A stretch of DNA of 64,000 bases. Source: Janthinobacterium sp. 64 (GTDB lineage: Bacteria; Pseudomonadota; Gammaproteobacteria; Burkholderiales; Burkholderiaceae_D). The DNA is taken from contig NZ_PHUG01000001.1 of NCBI RefSeq assembly GCF_002813325.1, forward strand, positions 4,278,001 through 4,342,000, given 5' to 3'. Positions 9,459 to 18,382 of this stretch are shown here, one piece after another. The notes beneath the pieces were generated by a model that saw nothing but the letters and a program-made list of their open reading frames with translations, was not told the origin of the DNA and ran no database searches. Every line of letters starts with the position of its first letter. Within the stretch, counting starts at the first letter, position 1. The position numbers were made by a program, and so were the translations under genes.

Positions 9459-9761
9459 ATGCCGATTTATGCTTACCGTTGTGACGAGTGTGGTTTTGCC
9501 AAGGACGTCTTGCAAAAGATCTCCGATCCAGTACTGACGGTGTGCCTGTCGTGCGGCAAACCCAGTTTCAAGAAACAATTGACGGCCGCCGGTTTCCAAT
9601 TGAAGGGCACCGGCTGGTACGCGACCGATTTCCGCGGCGGCACGGCGCCCACCACGGCCATCCCGACGGGCCCGGCTGATGGCGCCAAGCCCGCCCCAGC
9701 CGCCGACAGCACGCCTGCGCCTGCGTCCGCACCGGCTGCCGCTGCGCCGAAAGCGGACTGA
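9459..9761 (+). CDS. FmdB family zinc-ribbon protein
   Basis: A 100-residue protein with the FmdB zinc ribbon in the first 45 residues: MPIYAYRCDECG and later CLSCGK supply four cysteines for one zinc. The C-terminal third is a disordered Pro/Ala/Thr-rich tail. FmdB was first described as a possible regulator next to amide-utilisation genes, but in proteobacteria this short form usually sits beside a DUF502 gene and aspS, as here; its role is unknown. A GGAG lies six bases before the ATG. Confidence 0.9.
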   Translation: MPIYAYRCDECGFAKDVLQKISDPVLTVCLSCGKPSFKKQLTAAGFQLKGTGWYATDFRGGTAPTTAIPTGPADGAKPAPAADSTPAPASAPAAAAPKAD

Positions 9762-9800
9762 GAGCGCGCCGCGCCGATACGTTCCATTACCGAGAAACCG

Positions 9801-10454
9801 ATGCGTAAATACTTTATTACCGGACTACTGATTTTGGTGCCCCTGGCCATTACGGCCTGGGTCTTGAATCTGGTCATCAGCACGATGGATCAGTCGCTGT
9901 TGCTGGTGCCCGGCAGTAAGCTGCCCAGCGTCTGGTTCGGCCGCCAGGTGCCCGCGCTCAGTACCATTCCCGGCCTGGGCACGGTATTGACGGTACTGAT
10001 CGTGTTCTTCACGGGCTTGCTGACGAATAACCTGGTCGGCAATTACGTGGTGAAACTGTGGGAAAAATTGCTGCAACGCATACCCATCGTCAATTCCCTG
10101 TATTCGAGCGTCAAGCAAGTGTCCGATACCTTGTTTTCCCCGTCGGGCAATGCCTTCCGCAAGGCCGTGCTGGTGCCGTATCCGCACCAGAACTCCTGGA
10201 CCATCGCTTTCCTGACGGGCGTGCCGGGCGGCGATGCGGCGAACCACCTGGTGGGCGACTTTGTCAGCGTGTATGTGCCGACGACGCCGAACCCGACATC
10301 GGGCTTTTTCCTGATGATGAAGCGCAGCGATGTCGTCGAACTCGACATGAGCGTCGATGCGGCGCTCAAATATATCGTCTCGATGGGCGTGGTGGCGCCT
10401 GCGGAAGTTGTTGCTGTACCGGCCCCGGTCCCGGTACCGGCAACCAAAGAATAA
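9801..10454 (+). CDS. DUF502 family membrane protein
   Basis: A 217-residue inner-membrane protein with two predicted membrane segments in the first ~85 residues (YFITGLLILVPLAITAWVL and the LGTVLTVLIVFFTGLLTNN region), then a conserved soluble DUF502 part. The latter contains RIPIVNSLYSSVKQVSDTLF and VPTTPNPTSGFF. The family is conserved across proteobacteria and plants without a firm biochemical role. The C-terminal tail is Val/Pro rich. It lies between fmdB and aspS. Confidence 0.88.
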   Translation: MRKYFITGLLILVPLAITAWVLNLVISTMDQSLLLVPGSKLPSVWFGRQVPALSTIPGLGTVLTVLIVFFTGLLTNNLVGNYVVKLWEKLLQRIPIVNSLYSSVKQVSDTLFSPSGNAFRKAVLVPYPHQNSWTIAFLTGVPGGDAANHLVGDFVSVYVPTTPNPTSGFFLMMKRSDVVELDMSVDAALKYIVSMGVVAPAEVVAVPAPVPVPATKE

Positions 10455-10461
10455 AGGCAGG

Positions 10462-10477
10462 CGTCCCACGTGGGACG
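10462..10477. promoter_or_regulatory. 16-bp perfect palindrome upstream of aspS
   Basis: CGTCCCACGTGGGACG is a perfect dyad with no spacer, located just after the DUF502 stop and about 40 bases before aspS. It could be a dimeric protein-binding site or a hairpin in the aspS leader. There is no T-run, so it is not an intrinsic terminator. Confidence 0.45.
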
Positions 10478-10517
10478 TGGCCGGATTGAACACTCACTAA
10501 CCTGAACTGAGAATTTT

Positions 10518-12320
10518 ATGTCTATGCGTACTGAATACTGCGGCCTCGTTACCGAAGCCATGCTGGGACAAACCGTCAGCCTGTGCGGCTGGGTACATCG
10601 CCGCCGCGACCACGGCAGCCTGATTTTCATCGACTTGCGCGACCGTGAAGGCCTGGTGCAAATCGTTTGCAACCCGGAACAAGCGGAGATGTTCAAGGTC
10701 GCCGAAGCCGTGCGCAACGAATTCTGCCTGCGCGTGACGGGCGTCGTGACCAACCGTATCGACGGCACGATCAACAACAACCTGAAGTCCGGCAAGATCG
10801 AAGTGGTCTGCTCGGAGCTGGAAGTGCTGAACCCGTCCGTGCCCGTGCCGTTCCAGCTGGACGACGACAACCTGTCGGAAACGACGCGCCTGACGCACCG
10901 CGTGCTGGACCTGCGCCGCCCGCAAATGCAAAACAACCTGCGCCTGCGCTACAAGGTGACGATGGAAGTGCGCAAGTACCTCGACGCGCTGGGCTTCATC
11001 GACATCGAAACGCCGATGCTGACCAAGTCGACGCCAGAAGGCGCGCGCGACTACCTGGTGCCGTCGCGCGTGAACGCGGGCAGCTTCTTCGCCTTGCCGC
11101 AATCGCCACAGTTGTTCAAGCAGCTGTTGATGGTCGCTAACTTCGACCGTTACTACCAGATCACCAAATGCTTCCGCGACGAAGACTTGCGCGCTGACCG
11201 CCAGCCTGAATTCACGCAGATCGATTGCGAAACCTCGTTCCTGACGGAACAGGAAATCCGCGACCTGTTCGAAGACATGATACGCGTCGTCTTCAAGAAC
11301 ACCCTGAACATCGACCTGCCGAACCCGTTCCCGGTGATGGATTTCGCCGAAGCGATGGGCCTGTACGGTTCCGACAAGCCGGACATGCGCGTCAAGCTGG
11401 CCTTCACGGACTTGACGGAAGTCATGAAATCGGTCGAGTTCAAGGTCTTCAACGGCGCCGCCAACATGAAAGGCGGCCGCGTGGTTGCCCTGCGCGTACC
11501 GCAAGGCGGCAGCATGCCCCGTTCGGAAATCGATGCCTACACGCAATTTGTTGCCATCTACGGCGCCAAGGGCCTCGCTTACATCAAGGTCAACGAGAAA
11601 GCCAAGGGTCCTGAAGGCTTGCAGTCGCCGATCGTCAAGTTCCTGCCTGCCGACGTGCTGGCCACGATCCTCGAGCAGACGGGTGCGCAAGACGGCGACC
11701 TGATCTTCTTCGGCGCGGACAAGGCCAAGGTCGTCAACGACGCCATCGGCGCGCTGCGCGTGAAAATCGGTCACAGCGAGTTCGGCAAGAAAGCCGGCCT
11801 GTTCGAAGACGTGTGGAAGCCATTGTGGGTGGTCGACTTCCCGATGTTCGAGCACGACGAAGAAGCGGACCGCTGGACGGCAACCCACCATCCATTCACG
11901 GCGCCAAAAGACGGCCATGAAGACATGCTGGAAAGCGATCCTGGTGCCTGCATCGCCAAGGCCTACGACATGGTCTTGAACGGCTGGGAACTGGGCGGCG
12001 GTTCGATCCGTATCCACCGCGAAGAAGTGCAGTCGAAAGTGTTCCGCGCGCTGAAGATCGATGCCGAAGAAGCGCAGCTGAAGTTCGGCTTCCTGCTCGA
12101 CGCCCTGCAATACGGCGCGCCACCGCATGGCGGCCTGGCATTCGGCCTGGACCGTATCGTGACCATGATGACGGGTTCCGAATCGATCCGCGACGTGATC
12201 GCCTTCCCGAAAACCCAGCGTGCGCAAGACTTGCTGACGCATGCGCCGTCGGAAGTGGACGAGAAGCAACTGCGTGAACTGCACATCCGTTTGCGCAGCG
12301 CCGAGCCAAAAGTAGTGTAA
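10518..12320 (+). CDS. aspS: Aspartyl-tRNA synthetase (probably non-discriminating type)
   Basis: A 600-residue bacterial-type class II synthetase that charges tRNA-Asp and probably also tRNA-Asn with aspartate. The order is an OB-fold anticodon domain (residues ~1-105), the class II core with motif 2 in [21 protein letters not shown], the bacterial GAD insertion (~290-420) and motif 3 in [14 protein letters not shown]. His32 in RRRDHG and Gly83 in NRIDG correspond to the positions that mark relaxed tRNA specificity in Pseudomonas AspRS. A second in-frame ATG lies two codons downstream; the first is kept. Confidence 0.97.
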   Translation: MSMRTEYCGLVTEAMLGQTVSLCGWVHRRRDHGSLIFIDLRDREGLVQIVCNPEQAEMFKVAEAVRNEFCLRVTGVVTNRIDGTINNNLKSGKIEVVCSELEVLNPSVPVPFQLDDDNLSETTRLTHRVLDLRRPQMQNNLRLRYKVTMEVRKYLDALGFIDIETPMLTKSTPEGARDYLVPSRVNAGSFFALPQSPQLFKQLLMVANFDRYYQITKCFRDEDLRADRQPEFTQIDCETSFLTEQEIRDLFEDMIRVVFKNTLNIDLPNPFPVMDFAEAMGLYGSDKPDMRVKLAFTDLTEVMKSVEFKVFNGAANMKGGRVVALRVPQGGSMPRSEIDAYTQFVAIYGAKGLAYIKVNEKAKGPEGLQSPIVKFLPADVLATILEQTGAQDGDLIFFGADKAKVVNDAIGALRVKIGHSEFGKKAGLFEDVWKPLWVVDFPMFEHDEEADRWTATHHPFTAPKDGHEDMLESDPGACIAKAYDMVLNGWELGGGSIRIHREEVQSKVFRALKIDAEEAQLKFGFLLDALQYGAPPHGGLAFGLDRIVTMMTGSESIRDVIAFPKTQRAQDLLTHAPSEVDEKQLRELHIRLRSAEPKVV

Positions 12321-12367
12321 TGAAGCATGCGGCTGCCCCGGCGGCCGCTGTTTGATCCACTATGCAA

Positions 12368-12394
12368 AAAAAGGCGCTGTCGTGGCGCCTTTTT
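12368..12394 (+). terminator. Intrinsic terminator after aspS
   Basis: AAAAAGGCGC / GCGCCTTTTT inverted repeat with a seven-base loop, giving a GC stem with a flanking A-run and T-run. It stands 11 bases before the nudB ATG, so nudB expression would require read-through or a start inside this region. The symmetric A/T tracts would permit termination in both directions. Confidence 0.75.
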
Positions 12395-12404
12395 CATTGT
12401 TGAT

Positions 12405-12869
12405 ATGACTCATAAAATCCCTGTTTCCGTGCTGGTCGTCATTCATACGGCTGACCTTGACGTCTTGCTCATCGAACGCGCGGGCCAGCCCGGTTTCTGG
12501 CAATCGGTGACGGGTTCCATCGATGCCGTCGACGAGCCGCTGCTGCAGACGGCCGCGCGCGAATTGTGCGAGGAAACCGGCATCGTTGCCGATGGGCGCG
12601 ACATCGTGCTGCGCGACTGGAACTTGTCGAATGTGTACGAGATCTATCCGATCTGGCGCCACCGCTATGCGCCCGGCGTGACGCGCAACACGGAACACGT
12701 GTTCAGCGTGCAAGTGCCGCGCGATACGCTGATTACGCTGAGTCCCCGCGAACACTTGCAATACGCGTGGCTGCCGTATCTGGCGGCGGCTGACCGTTGT
12801 TTCTCGTCGTCCAACGCGGAAGCGATTTTGCAATTGCCGGCCATGACGGGCCTGGCGCGTCCCACCTGA
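12405..12869 (+). CDS. nudB: Dihydroneopterin triphosphate diphosphatase (Nudix)
   Basis: A 154-residue Nudix hydrolase matching NudB, which removes pyrophosphate from dihydroneopterin triphosphate in folate synthesis. The Nudix helix reads EPLLQTAARELCEETGI, with the REL-EE core intact. The preceding Gly-loop (GSIDAVDE) has one residue more than the textbook spacing, as I recall for other Burkholderiales NudB proteins. The start at MTHKIPVSVLVVIH was chosen because the upstream in-frame codons lie inside the terminator hairpin. aspS-nudB adjacency is common. Confidence 0.88.
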   Translation: MTHKIPVSVLVVIHTADLDVLLIERAGQPGFWQSVTGSIDAVDEPLLQTAARELCEETGIVADGRDIVLRDWNLSNVYEIYPIWRHRYAPGVTRNTEHVFSVQVPRDTLITLSPREHLQYAWLPYLAAADRCFSSSNAEAILQLPAMTGLARPT

Positions 12870-12888
12870 TTTCCCTAGAAAGCACTCC

Positions 12889-13182
12889 ATGTTGAACTGG
12901 TTACATTTGACTGCGCAGCAAAAATTGCTGGGCACCCTGGGCATCGTTTTCTGCCTGTGCTTTATCTTCCTGCTGTTCAGCTCCACCGTGCCCGGCCGCA
13001 CGCCACCGATCGGCATGCCGCTGATGGCGATCGGCTGGCTGCTGCATCCGGGCGCCTTTGCCAAGGGCAAGCGCACCGTGGCCTGGCGCGGCGCGCCGTT
13101 GCTGGTCAAGATCGTCTGGGCGGCCGGTATCACCGCGCTGCTCGTCAGCGTGACGGCAGGCGTGGGACGCATGCTGGCGTGA
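12889..13182 (+). CDS. Small membrane protein of unknown function
   Basis: A 97-residue protein with two or three hydrophobic segments: LGTLGIVFCLCFIFLLFSS at ~15-33, a shorter one around GMPLMAIGWLLHP, and VKIVWAAGITALLVSVTAG at ~73-91. Basic residues in the KGKRTVAWR loop suggest that it faces the cytoplasm. It starts 19 bases after nudB and reads like a genuine coding sequence by codon usage, but I recognise no family. Confidence 0.65.
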   Translation: MLNWLHLTAQQKLLGTLGIVFCLCFIFLLFSSTVPGRTPPIGMPLMAIGWLLHPGAFAKGKRTVAWRGAPLLVKIVWAAGITALLVSVTAGVGRMLA

Positions 13183-13193
13183 TTGTGTGCGTT

Positions 13194-13213
13194 TAGGTGC
13201 GCACGCGCACCTA
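13194..13213. repeat. Inverted repeat between the small membrane gene and the EEP gene
   Basis: TAGGTGCG-CACG-CGCACCTA, eight-base perfect arms with a four-base centre, and no T-tract. It may act as a transcript 3' hairpin for the upstream gene; no protein target is evident. Confidence 0.4.
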
Positions 13214-13255
13214 CGTTGGCGCCGCGCGGGGCCCGTCTGGGAGTAGAATCAAGGC

Positions 13256-14077
13256 ATGAAAATCCGCGTAGCAACTTATAATATACACAAGGGTGTCTCC
13301 TCCGTGCGAGGCTTGCCCAGGGTCCATGCATTGAAGCAGGCGATTGCCCTGTTCCATGCCGATGTCGTCTTTTTGCAGGAAGTGCAAGGCAAGCATGACC
13401 GCAATGCGGCCCGCTATGGCGCCGAGAACAACGGCCACAAGCATTGGCCGGAAGCGTCGCAGCATGAATTCTTTGCCGGCGCCGAACACCATTCCGCGTA
13501 TGGCATGAATGCCGTGTATGACCATGGCCACCATGGCAACGCCTTGCTGAGCAAGTTTCCCATCGCCTCGCAAACCAACCACGACGTGTCCGACCATGCC
13601 TATGAACAGCGCGGCATCCTGCATTGCGTGCTCAAGACGCCGCAGGCCGACGTGCATTGCTATGTGGTGCACCTGGGCCTGTTCGAATCGGGACGGGGCC
13701 GCCAGACGCAGGCGCTGATCGACGCCGTCATGGAGTCGGCGCCGCATGGCGAGCCCGTCATCATCGCGGGCGACTTCAACGACTGGCGCAACACGCTCAG
13801 CGACAAGCTGCGCAATGCGCTCGGGGTGGTCGAGGTATTCGACCAGCGCGCGTCGAACTCGGCCTTGGGCGACCTGGTGCGCACCCTGGCGCGGCGCCAG
13901 ACGAAAACGCCCGTGCCCGTGCCGGCGCGCACCTTTCCCGCCGCTTTGCCATGGTTCCGTCTGGATCGCATCTATGTGCGCGGTTTCCACGTGGAAGGCG
14001 CGCAAGTGATGCATGGCACCTTGTGGGCGAAACTGTCGGACCACGCGCCGATCGTTGCTGCCTTGAAACTCGCGTAG
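13256..14077 (+). CDS. Endonuclease/exonuclease/phosphatase family protein (YbhP-like)
   Basis: A 273-residue EEP-fold metal-dependent phosphodiesterase. Signature parts in order are RVATYNIHKG (metal Asn), VFLQEVQG (metal Glu), the YVVHLGLFESGRGRQ helix, IIAGDFNDWRN (catalytic Asp/Asn) and the final LSDHAPIVAAL (catalytic Asp-His). Substrates of this fold range from DNA to phospholipids. The gene lies directly before a clsB-type cardiolipin synthase, the same order as ybhP-ybhO in E. coli, so a membrane-lipid role is more likely than DNA cleavage. Confidence 0.85.
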   Translation: MKIRVATYNIHKGVSSVRGLPRVHALKQAIALFHADVVFLQEVQGKHDRNAARYGAENNGHKHWPEASQHEFFAGAEHHSAYGMNAVYDHGHHGNALLSKFPIASQTNHDVSDHAYEQRGILHCVLKTPQADVHCYVVHLGLFESGRGRQTQALIDAVMESAPHGEPVIIAGDFNDWRNTLSDKLRNALGVVEVFDQRASNSALGDLVRTLARRQTKTPVPVPARTFPAALPWFRLDRIYVRGFHVEGAQVMHGTLWAKLSDHAPIVAALKLA

Positions 14078-14086
14078 ACTGCCGGC

Positions 14087-15250
14087 ATGCGCACAGTCAA
14101 TTTTATCGCCGACAACGACATCAAGCTGCTGTATTGCGGCACCGATTACTTTCCCGCATTGGTCCAGGCCATCGATGGCGCCCGTTCGGAAGTGTATTTC
14201 GAAACGTATATCTTTGCCGACGACGCCACGGGCACCCTGGTGCTCGATGCCCTGAAACGTGCCGCCGCGCGCGGCGTGCTGGTGTGCATGATCACGGACT
14301 GGTTCGGCACGGGCAACCGCCGGGTCAACGCCATGCATGCGCAGCTGGAAGCGGCCGGCGTGCACCACCGCATTTTTAATCCCTGGTTCCGGCGCGGCAT
14401 CACGCGCACGCACCGCAAGATTTGCGTCGCCGATGGAGAAATTGCCCTGGTGGGCGGTATCAATATCAATGACGACATGTTTTGCGACTATGACCACAAC
14501 ATCAGCCTGGAAGCGCCGCGCTGGGATTTCGCCGTGCAGGTGAAGGGCCCGCTGGTCGACGCCATCCATGAGGAAGTGCAGGCGCAATGGGCGCGGTTGG
14601 GCAAGATGAATTTGGTGCGGCGTATCAAGCTGTACCGCAAGATGCGCGTGGTCAGCAAGGAGCTGGCGAAGAACCCCGTCGTGGCCGGTTTTGTCGTGCG
14701 CGACAACCTGCGCAACCGCCGCACCATCCAGCGCGCCTACCTGCAGGCGCTGGGCCAGGCGCGCAAAAGCGTGATGCTGGCCAACCCGTATTTCGCGCCG
14801 GGGCACAAGCTGCGCCACGCGCTGGCCCAGGCGGCCCAGCGGGGCGTCGACGTGGTGCTGTTGATCGGCGTGGGCGAGTTTCGCATGCAAGATGCCGTGG
14901 CGCACTCGTTTTATCCGAAACTGCTGGCTGCCGGCGTGAAAATCGTCGAATACCGCAAGACGCAGCTGCACGCCAAGGTGGCCGTCGTCGACGATGACTG
15001 GGCGACGGTCGGTTCGAGCAATATTGACGCGCTGAGCCTGTTCCTGAACCAGGAAGCGAACGTGGTCATCAAGGACGTGGCCTTCGCGCAAAGCCTGCGC
15101 CAGCACATCGAGCAGGGCGTGGCCGACGGCATCGTGATTCACCAGGATGATTTCAAGCACATCGGCCGTGTCCGGCGCATCGGCTACGAAGCCGCCTTCC
15201 TCGTGTACCGGCTGGTGATGCGCATTTTTTCAGTAGGCAAGTACGCATGA
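14087..15250 (+). CDS. clsB: Cardiolipin synthase ClsB (phospholipase D family)
   Basis: A 387-residue phospholipase D-superfamily transferase with two HKD motifs: HRKICVADGEIALVGG (residues ~108-123) and HAKVAVVDDDWATVGSSN (~290-307). The length and lack of N-terminal membrane helices match ClsB/YbhO rather than ClsA. The enzyme makes cardiolipin from phosphatidylglycerol at the inner membrane. The stop overlaps the hslR start, and the EEP-family gene precedes it by nine bases. Confidence 0.92.
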   Translation: MRTVNFIADNDIKLLYCGTDYFPALVQAIDGARSEVYFETYIFADDATGTLVLDALKRAAARGVLVCMITDWFGTGNRRVNAMHAQLEAAGVHHRIFNPWFRRGITRTHRKICVADGEIALVGGININDDMFCDYDHNISLEAPRWDFAVQVKGPLVDAIHEEVQAQWARLGKMNLVRRIKLYRKMRVVSKELAKNPVVAGFVVRDNLRNRRTIQRAYLQALGQARKSVMLANPYFAPGHKLRHALAQAAQRGVDVVLLIGVGEFRMQDAVAHSFYPKLLAAGVKIVEYRKTQLHAKVAVVDDDWATVGSSNIDALSLFLNQEANVVIKDVAFAQSLRQHIEQGVADGIVIHQDDFKHIGRVRRIGYEAAFLVYRLVMRIFSVGKYA

Positions 15251-15636
15251 ACGAGATGACAACGGTAAGGCTGGACAAATGGCTGTGGGCGGCGCGCTTC
15301 TTCAAGACGCGCTCGCTGGCCAGCGAGGCCGTCGACACGGGTAAAGTCAAAGTGGGCGGCGAGCGCGTGAAACCGGCGCGCAGCTTGCGCGTGGGCGACG
15401 AGCTGGCCATCGACAATGGCGCGGAAACGTGGGAAGTGGCCGTGCTGGGCCTGTCCGACAAGCGCGGCGCGGCAAGCGTGGCGCGCCTGCTGTATGCCGA
15501 AACACCGGCCAGCATCGCCCGCCGCGAGCAACTGGCCGAGGAGCGCAAGCTGTTCCGCGAGCCGGGCACCACCATCAAGGGGCGGCCGACCAAGCGCGAC
15601 CGCCGTCAATTGAGCAAGGCAGGCGGCCTCGACTGA
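15247..15636 (+). CDS. hslR: Hsp15-like S4 RNA-binding protein
   Basis: A 129-residue S4-domain protein. Residues ~6-65 (VRLDKWLWAARFFKTRSLASEAVDTGKVKVGGERVKPARSL) are the S4 RNA-binding fold, and the basic tail (RPTKRDRRQLSKAGG) is as in Hsp15. Hsp15 binds free 50S subunits carrying a stalled nascent chain and helps to recycle them. The ATG overlaps the clsB stop by four bases. Confidence 0.9.
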   Translation: MNEMTTVRLDKWLWAARFFKTRSLASEAVDTGKVKVGGERVKPARSLRVGDELAIDNGAETWEVAVLGLSDKRGAASVARLLYAETPASIARREQLAEERKLFREPGTTIKGRPTKRDRRQLSKAGGLD

Positions 15637-15756
15637 GGCGCGCTTGTACCCAGATGGCAGGGGCGCACACCGCTTTTGCCCGCCTGAAATCGCTACAAAC
15701 ACGCGGCCAAAAAATGCTGCGCTGCACCAATAGAACACCGGCTCTAAAGTTCCCGT

Positions 15757-15784
15757 TTGACTTTTACGTGGTAGTGGATAATAG
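15757..15784 (+). promoter_or_regulatory. Probable sigma-70 promoter of the TetR gene
   Basis: TTGACT at 15757-15762, 16 bases, then TAATAG at 15779-15784. It lies ~110 bases upstream of the TetR start and is the best promoter match in the 258-base space after hslR, which otherwise holds nothing identifiable. Confidence 0.5.
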
Positions 15785-15894
15785 TACGAGCGTTCGGATT
15801 TTTTCGGAGCGTGCTTTTTTTTACCCTCGCTTCAGTCCGCCAGATCGGCAACATCACTTTTAGAACGGACCTCTTGAATACTTCAGTCAAATTC

Positions 15895-16497
15895 ATGCGC
15901 AAGGGCGAACTGACCCGTGCAGCCATCCTCGACGTGGCGCTGGACTTGTCCAGCCGCGACGGCCTGGAAGGCCTGACCATAGGGCTGCTTGCGGACAAAA
16001 TGAACATGAGCAAGTCGGGCGTGTTTGCCCACTTTGGCTCGCGCGAAGACTTGCAGATGGAAGTGCTGAAGCTCTACCACTATCGTTTCGAGCAAGAAGT
16101 CTTTTTCCCCAGCATGAAAGAGCCACGCGGCATCCAGCGCCTGCAATCGATGTTTGCGCGCTGGGTCAAGCGGGTCAGTGTGGAGATCGCTTCCGGCTGC
16201 ATCTATATCAGCGGCGCCGTCGAGTATGACGACCGTCCGGGCCCCATCCGCGACTCCCTGGTGGCCATGGTACGGGCCTGGCAAGGCGCGCTGCTGCGCA
16301 GTGTCGAGCAATCGATCGCCACGGGCGATCTGAAAGCGGACACGGACGCCCAGCAGCTGGTGTACGAGATGTATGGCCTGATCCTGGCCCTGCATCACGA
16401 TGCGCGCTTCCTGCGCGTGCCAGGCAGCATCGAACGGGCGCAAGCGGGCTTTATCCGCCTGCTGGCGTCGTACCAGAATTCCGTCACAAGCAAATAA
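15895..16497 (+). CDS. TetR/AcrR family regulator of the adjacent beta-oxidation operon
   Basis: A ~200-residue TetR regulator. The N-terminal helix-turn-helix spans residues ~5-50 (AAILDVALDLSSRDGLEGLTIGLLADKMNMSKSGVFAHFGSRE split across helices), and the C-terminal ligand domain is helical. The gene runs in the same direction as, and 80 bases ahead of, acyl-CoA dehydrogenase, so an acyl-CoA-responsive repressor of that operon is the natural inference. The start is uncertain: the ATG giving MRKGELTR is used, but a TTG 21 bases upstream is also possible. Confidence 0.82.
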   Translation: MRKGELTRAAILDVALDLSSRDGLEGLTIGLLADKMNMSKSGVFAHFGSREDLQMEVLKLYHYRFEQEVFFPSMKEPRGIQRLQSMFARWVKRVSVEIASGCIYISGAVEYDDRPGPIRDSLVAMVRAWQGALLRSVEQSIATGDLKADTDAQQLVYEMYGLILALHHDARFLRVPGSIERAQAGFIRLLASYQNSVTSK

Positions 16498-16577
16498 GCC
16501 GTCAGGCAGTATCCGCAGCAACGCACACGCAGTTCACAAGTACAACACTTTAGCTAAACGCCTTCAGGAGAAAAATT

Positions 16578-18368
16578 ATGGGTCAATACGTCGCGCCAAT
16601 CCGGGATATGCAATTCGTTCTGCATGAGTTCCTGCAAGTGGAAGAAGAACTGAAGCAAATGCCGTCGTACGCCGACGTCGACGCCGATATCATCAACCAG
16701 GTACTGGAAGAGGGCGGCAAGTTCACTTCCGAAGTGTTGTTCCCGCTGAACCACTCGGGCGACCGCGAAGGCTGCCACCACGACCCCGTCACGAAAAACG
16801 TGACCACGCCGAAAGGCTTTAAAGAAGCCTACAAGCAGTACGTCGAAGGCGGCTGGGCGGCACTGGCTTGCGATCCGCAATACGGCGGCCAGGGCTTGCC
16901 TGTTGTGCTGAACAACTCGTTCTATGAAATGCTGAACTCGTCGAACCAGGCCTGGTCCATGTACCCTGGCCTGTCGCACGGCGCCTACGAGTGCCTGAAG
17001 GAACACGGCACCGACCACCAGAAGGAAGTGTATCTGCCGAAGCTGGTATCGGGCGAATGGACGGGCACCATGTGCCTGACCGAACCGCACTGCGGCACCG
17101 ACCTGGGCCTGCTGCGCTCGAAAGCGCTGCCTGAGGCGGACGGTTCCTGGACCATCACCGGCAACAAGATCTTCATCTCGGCCGGCGAGCACGACATGGC
17201 GGAAAACATCCTGCACCTGGTGCTGGCCCGCGTGCCGGATGCGCCGGAAGGCTCGAAAGGCATCTCGCTGTTCCTGGTGCCGAAATTCCTGCCGAACGCG
17301 GACGGCACGGTCGGCGAGCGCAACCCGATCACCTGCGGCGCCATCGAAGAAAAAATGGGCATCCACGGCAATTCGACCTGCCAGATGAACCTGGACGGCG
17401 CGAAAGGCTGGATCATCGGCCAGCCAAACAAGGGCCTCAACGCCATGTTCGTCTTCATGAACGCGGCCCGCCTGGGCGTGGGCATGCAGTCGCTGGGCCT
17501 GACGGAAATCGCTTACCAGAACGCGCTGATCTACGCCAAGGACCGCACGCAAATGCGTTCGCTGTCCGGCATCAAGAACCCGGAACTGCCGGCCGACCGC
17601 ATCATCGTGCACCCTGACGTGCGCCGCATGCTGTTGACGGGCAAAGCCTACGCCGAAGGCGCGCGCGCTTTCACTTCCTACGTGGCGCTGCAGATCGACC
17701 GCGAACTGCACCACCCTGACGCCGACGTGCGCAAGGAAGCGGCTGACGAAGTGGCGCTGCTGACCCCTGTCATCAAGGCCTTCATCACCGACAACGCCTG
17801 GATCGCCACCTCGGACGCGATGCAAGTGTTCGGCGGCCACGGCTACATTTCGGAATGGGGCATGGAGCAGTATGTGCGCGACGCGCGCATCAACATGATC
17901 TACGAAGGCACGAACACGATCCAGTCGCTGGACCTGCTGGGCCGCAAGATCCTCGGCGACAACGGCGCCAAGCTGCGCAAGTTCGGCGAGAAGATCAAGG
18001 CCTTTGTCGAAGACAACGGCACCGATGAAGCGATGAGCGAATTCGTCACCCCACTGGGAGACCTGGGCGACAAAGTCACCAAGCTGACCATGGAAATCGG
18101 CATGAAAGCTTTCCAGAACCCTGACGAAGTGGGCGCGGCATGCGTGCCATACCTGCGTGTCGTCGGCCACATGATCTACAGCTACCTGTTCGCGCAGATG
18201 GCCAAGATCGCCCTCGAAAAAGAGTCCAGCGGCGACACCTTCTACACCGCCAAACTGGCTACCGCACGTTTCTACTTCGCCCGCTTGCAGCCTGAAACGG
18301 CAACCCTGATCCGTCAGGCGCGTTCCGGTTCGGCCAACCTGATGGCACTCGACGCAGACCTGTTCTAA
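16578..18368 (+). CDS. Acyl-CoA dehydrogenase with C-terminal extension domain
   Basis: A 596-residue FAD-dependent acyl-CoA dehydrogenase that introduces the first double bond in beta-oxidation. It has the usual N-terminal helical, middle beta (CLTEPHCGTDLG) and C-terminal helical domains. The last ~120 residues form the extra Acyl-CoA_dh_C domain typical of ~600-residue long-chain enzymes. The catalytic glutamate is probably in INMIYEGTNTIQS. AGGAG precedes the ATG by eight bases. It is the first enzyme of the operon and ends 14 bases before the bifunctional dehydrogenase/hydratase. Confidence 0.93.
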   Translation: MGQYVAPIRDMQFVLHEFLQVEEELKQMPSYADVDADIINQVLEEGGKFTSEVLFPLNHSGDREGCHHDPVTKNVTTPKGFKEAYKQYVEGGWAALACDPQYGGQGLPVVLNNSFYEMLNSSNQAWSMYPGLSHGAYECLKEHGTDHQKEVYLPKLVSGEWTGTMCLTEPHCGTDLGLLRSKALPEADGSWTITGNKIFISAGEHDMAENILHLVLARVPDAPEGSKGISLFLVPKFLPNADGTVGERNPITCGAIEEKMGIHGNSTCQMNLDGAKGWIIGQPNKGLNAMFVFMNAARLGVGMQSLGLTEIAYQNALIYAKDRTQMRSLSGIKNPELPADRIIVHPDVRRMLLTGKAYAEGARAFTSYVALQIDRELHHPDADVRKEAADEVALLTPVIKAFITDNAWIATSDAMQVFGGHGYISEWGMEQYVRDARINMIYEGTNTIQSLDLLGRKILGDNGAKLRKFGEKIKAFVEDNGTDEAMSEFVTPLGDLGDKVTKLTMEIGMKAFQNPDEVGAACVPYLRVVGHMIYSYLFAQMAKIALEKESSGDTFYTAKLATARFYFARLQPETATLIRQARSGSANLMALDADLF

Positions 18369-18382
18369 GACTTGAGGAAAAT

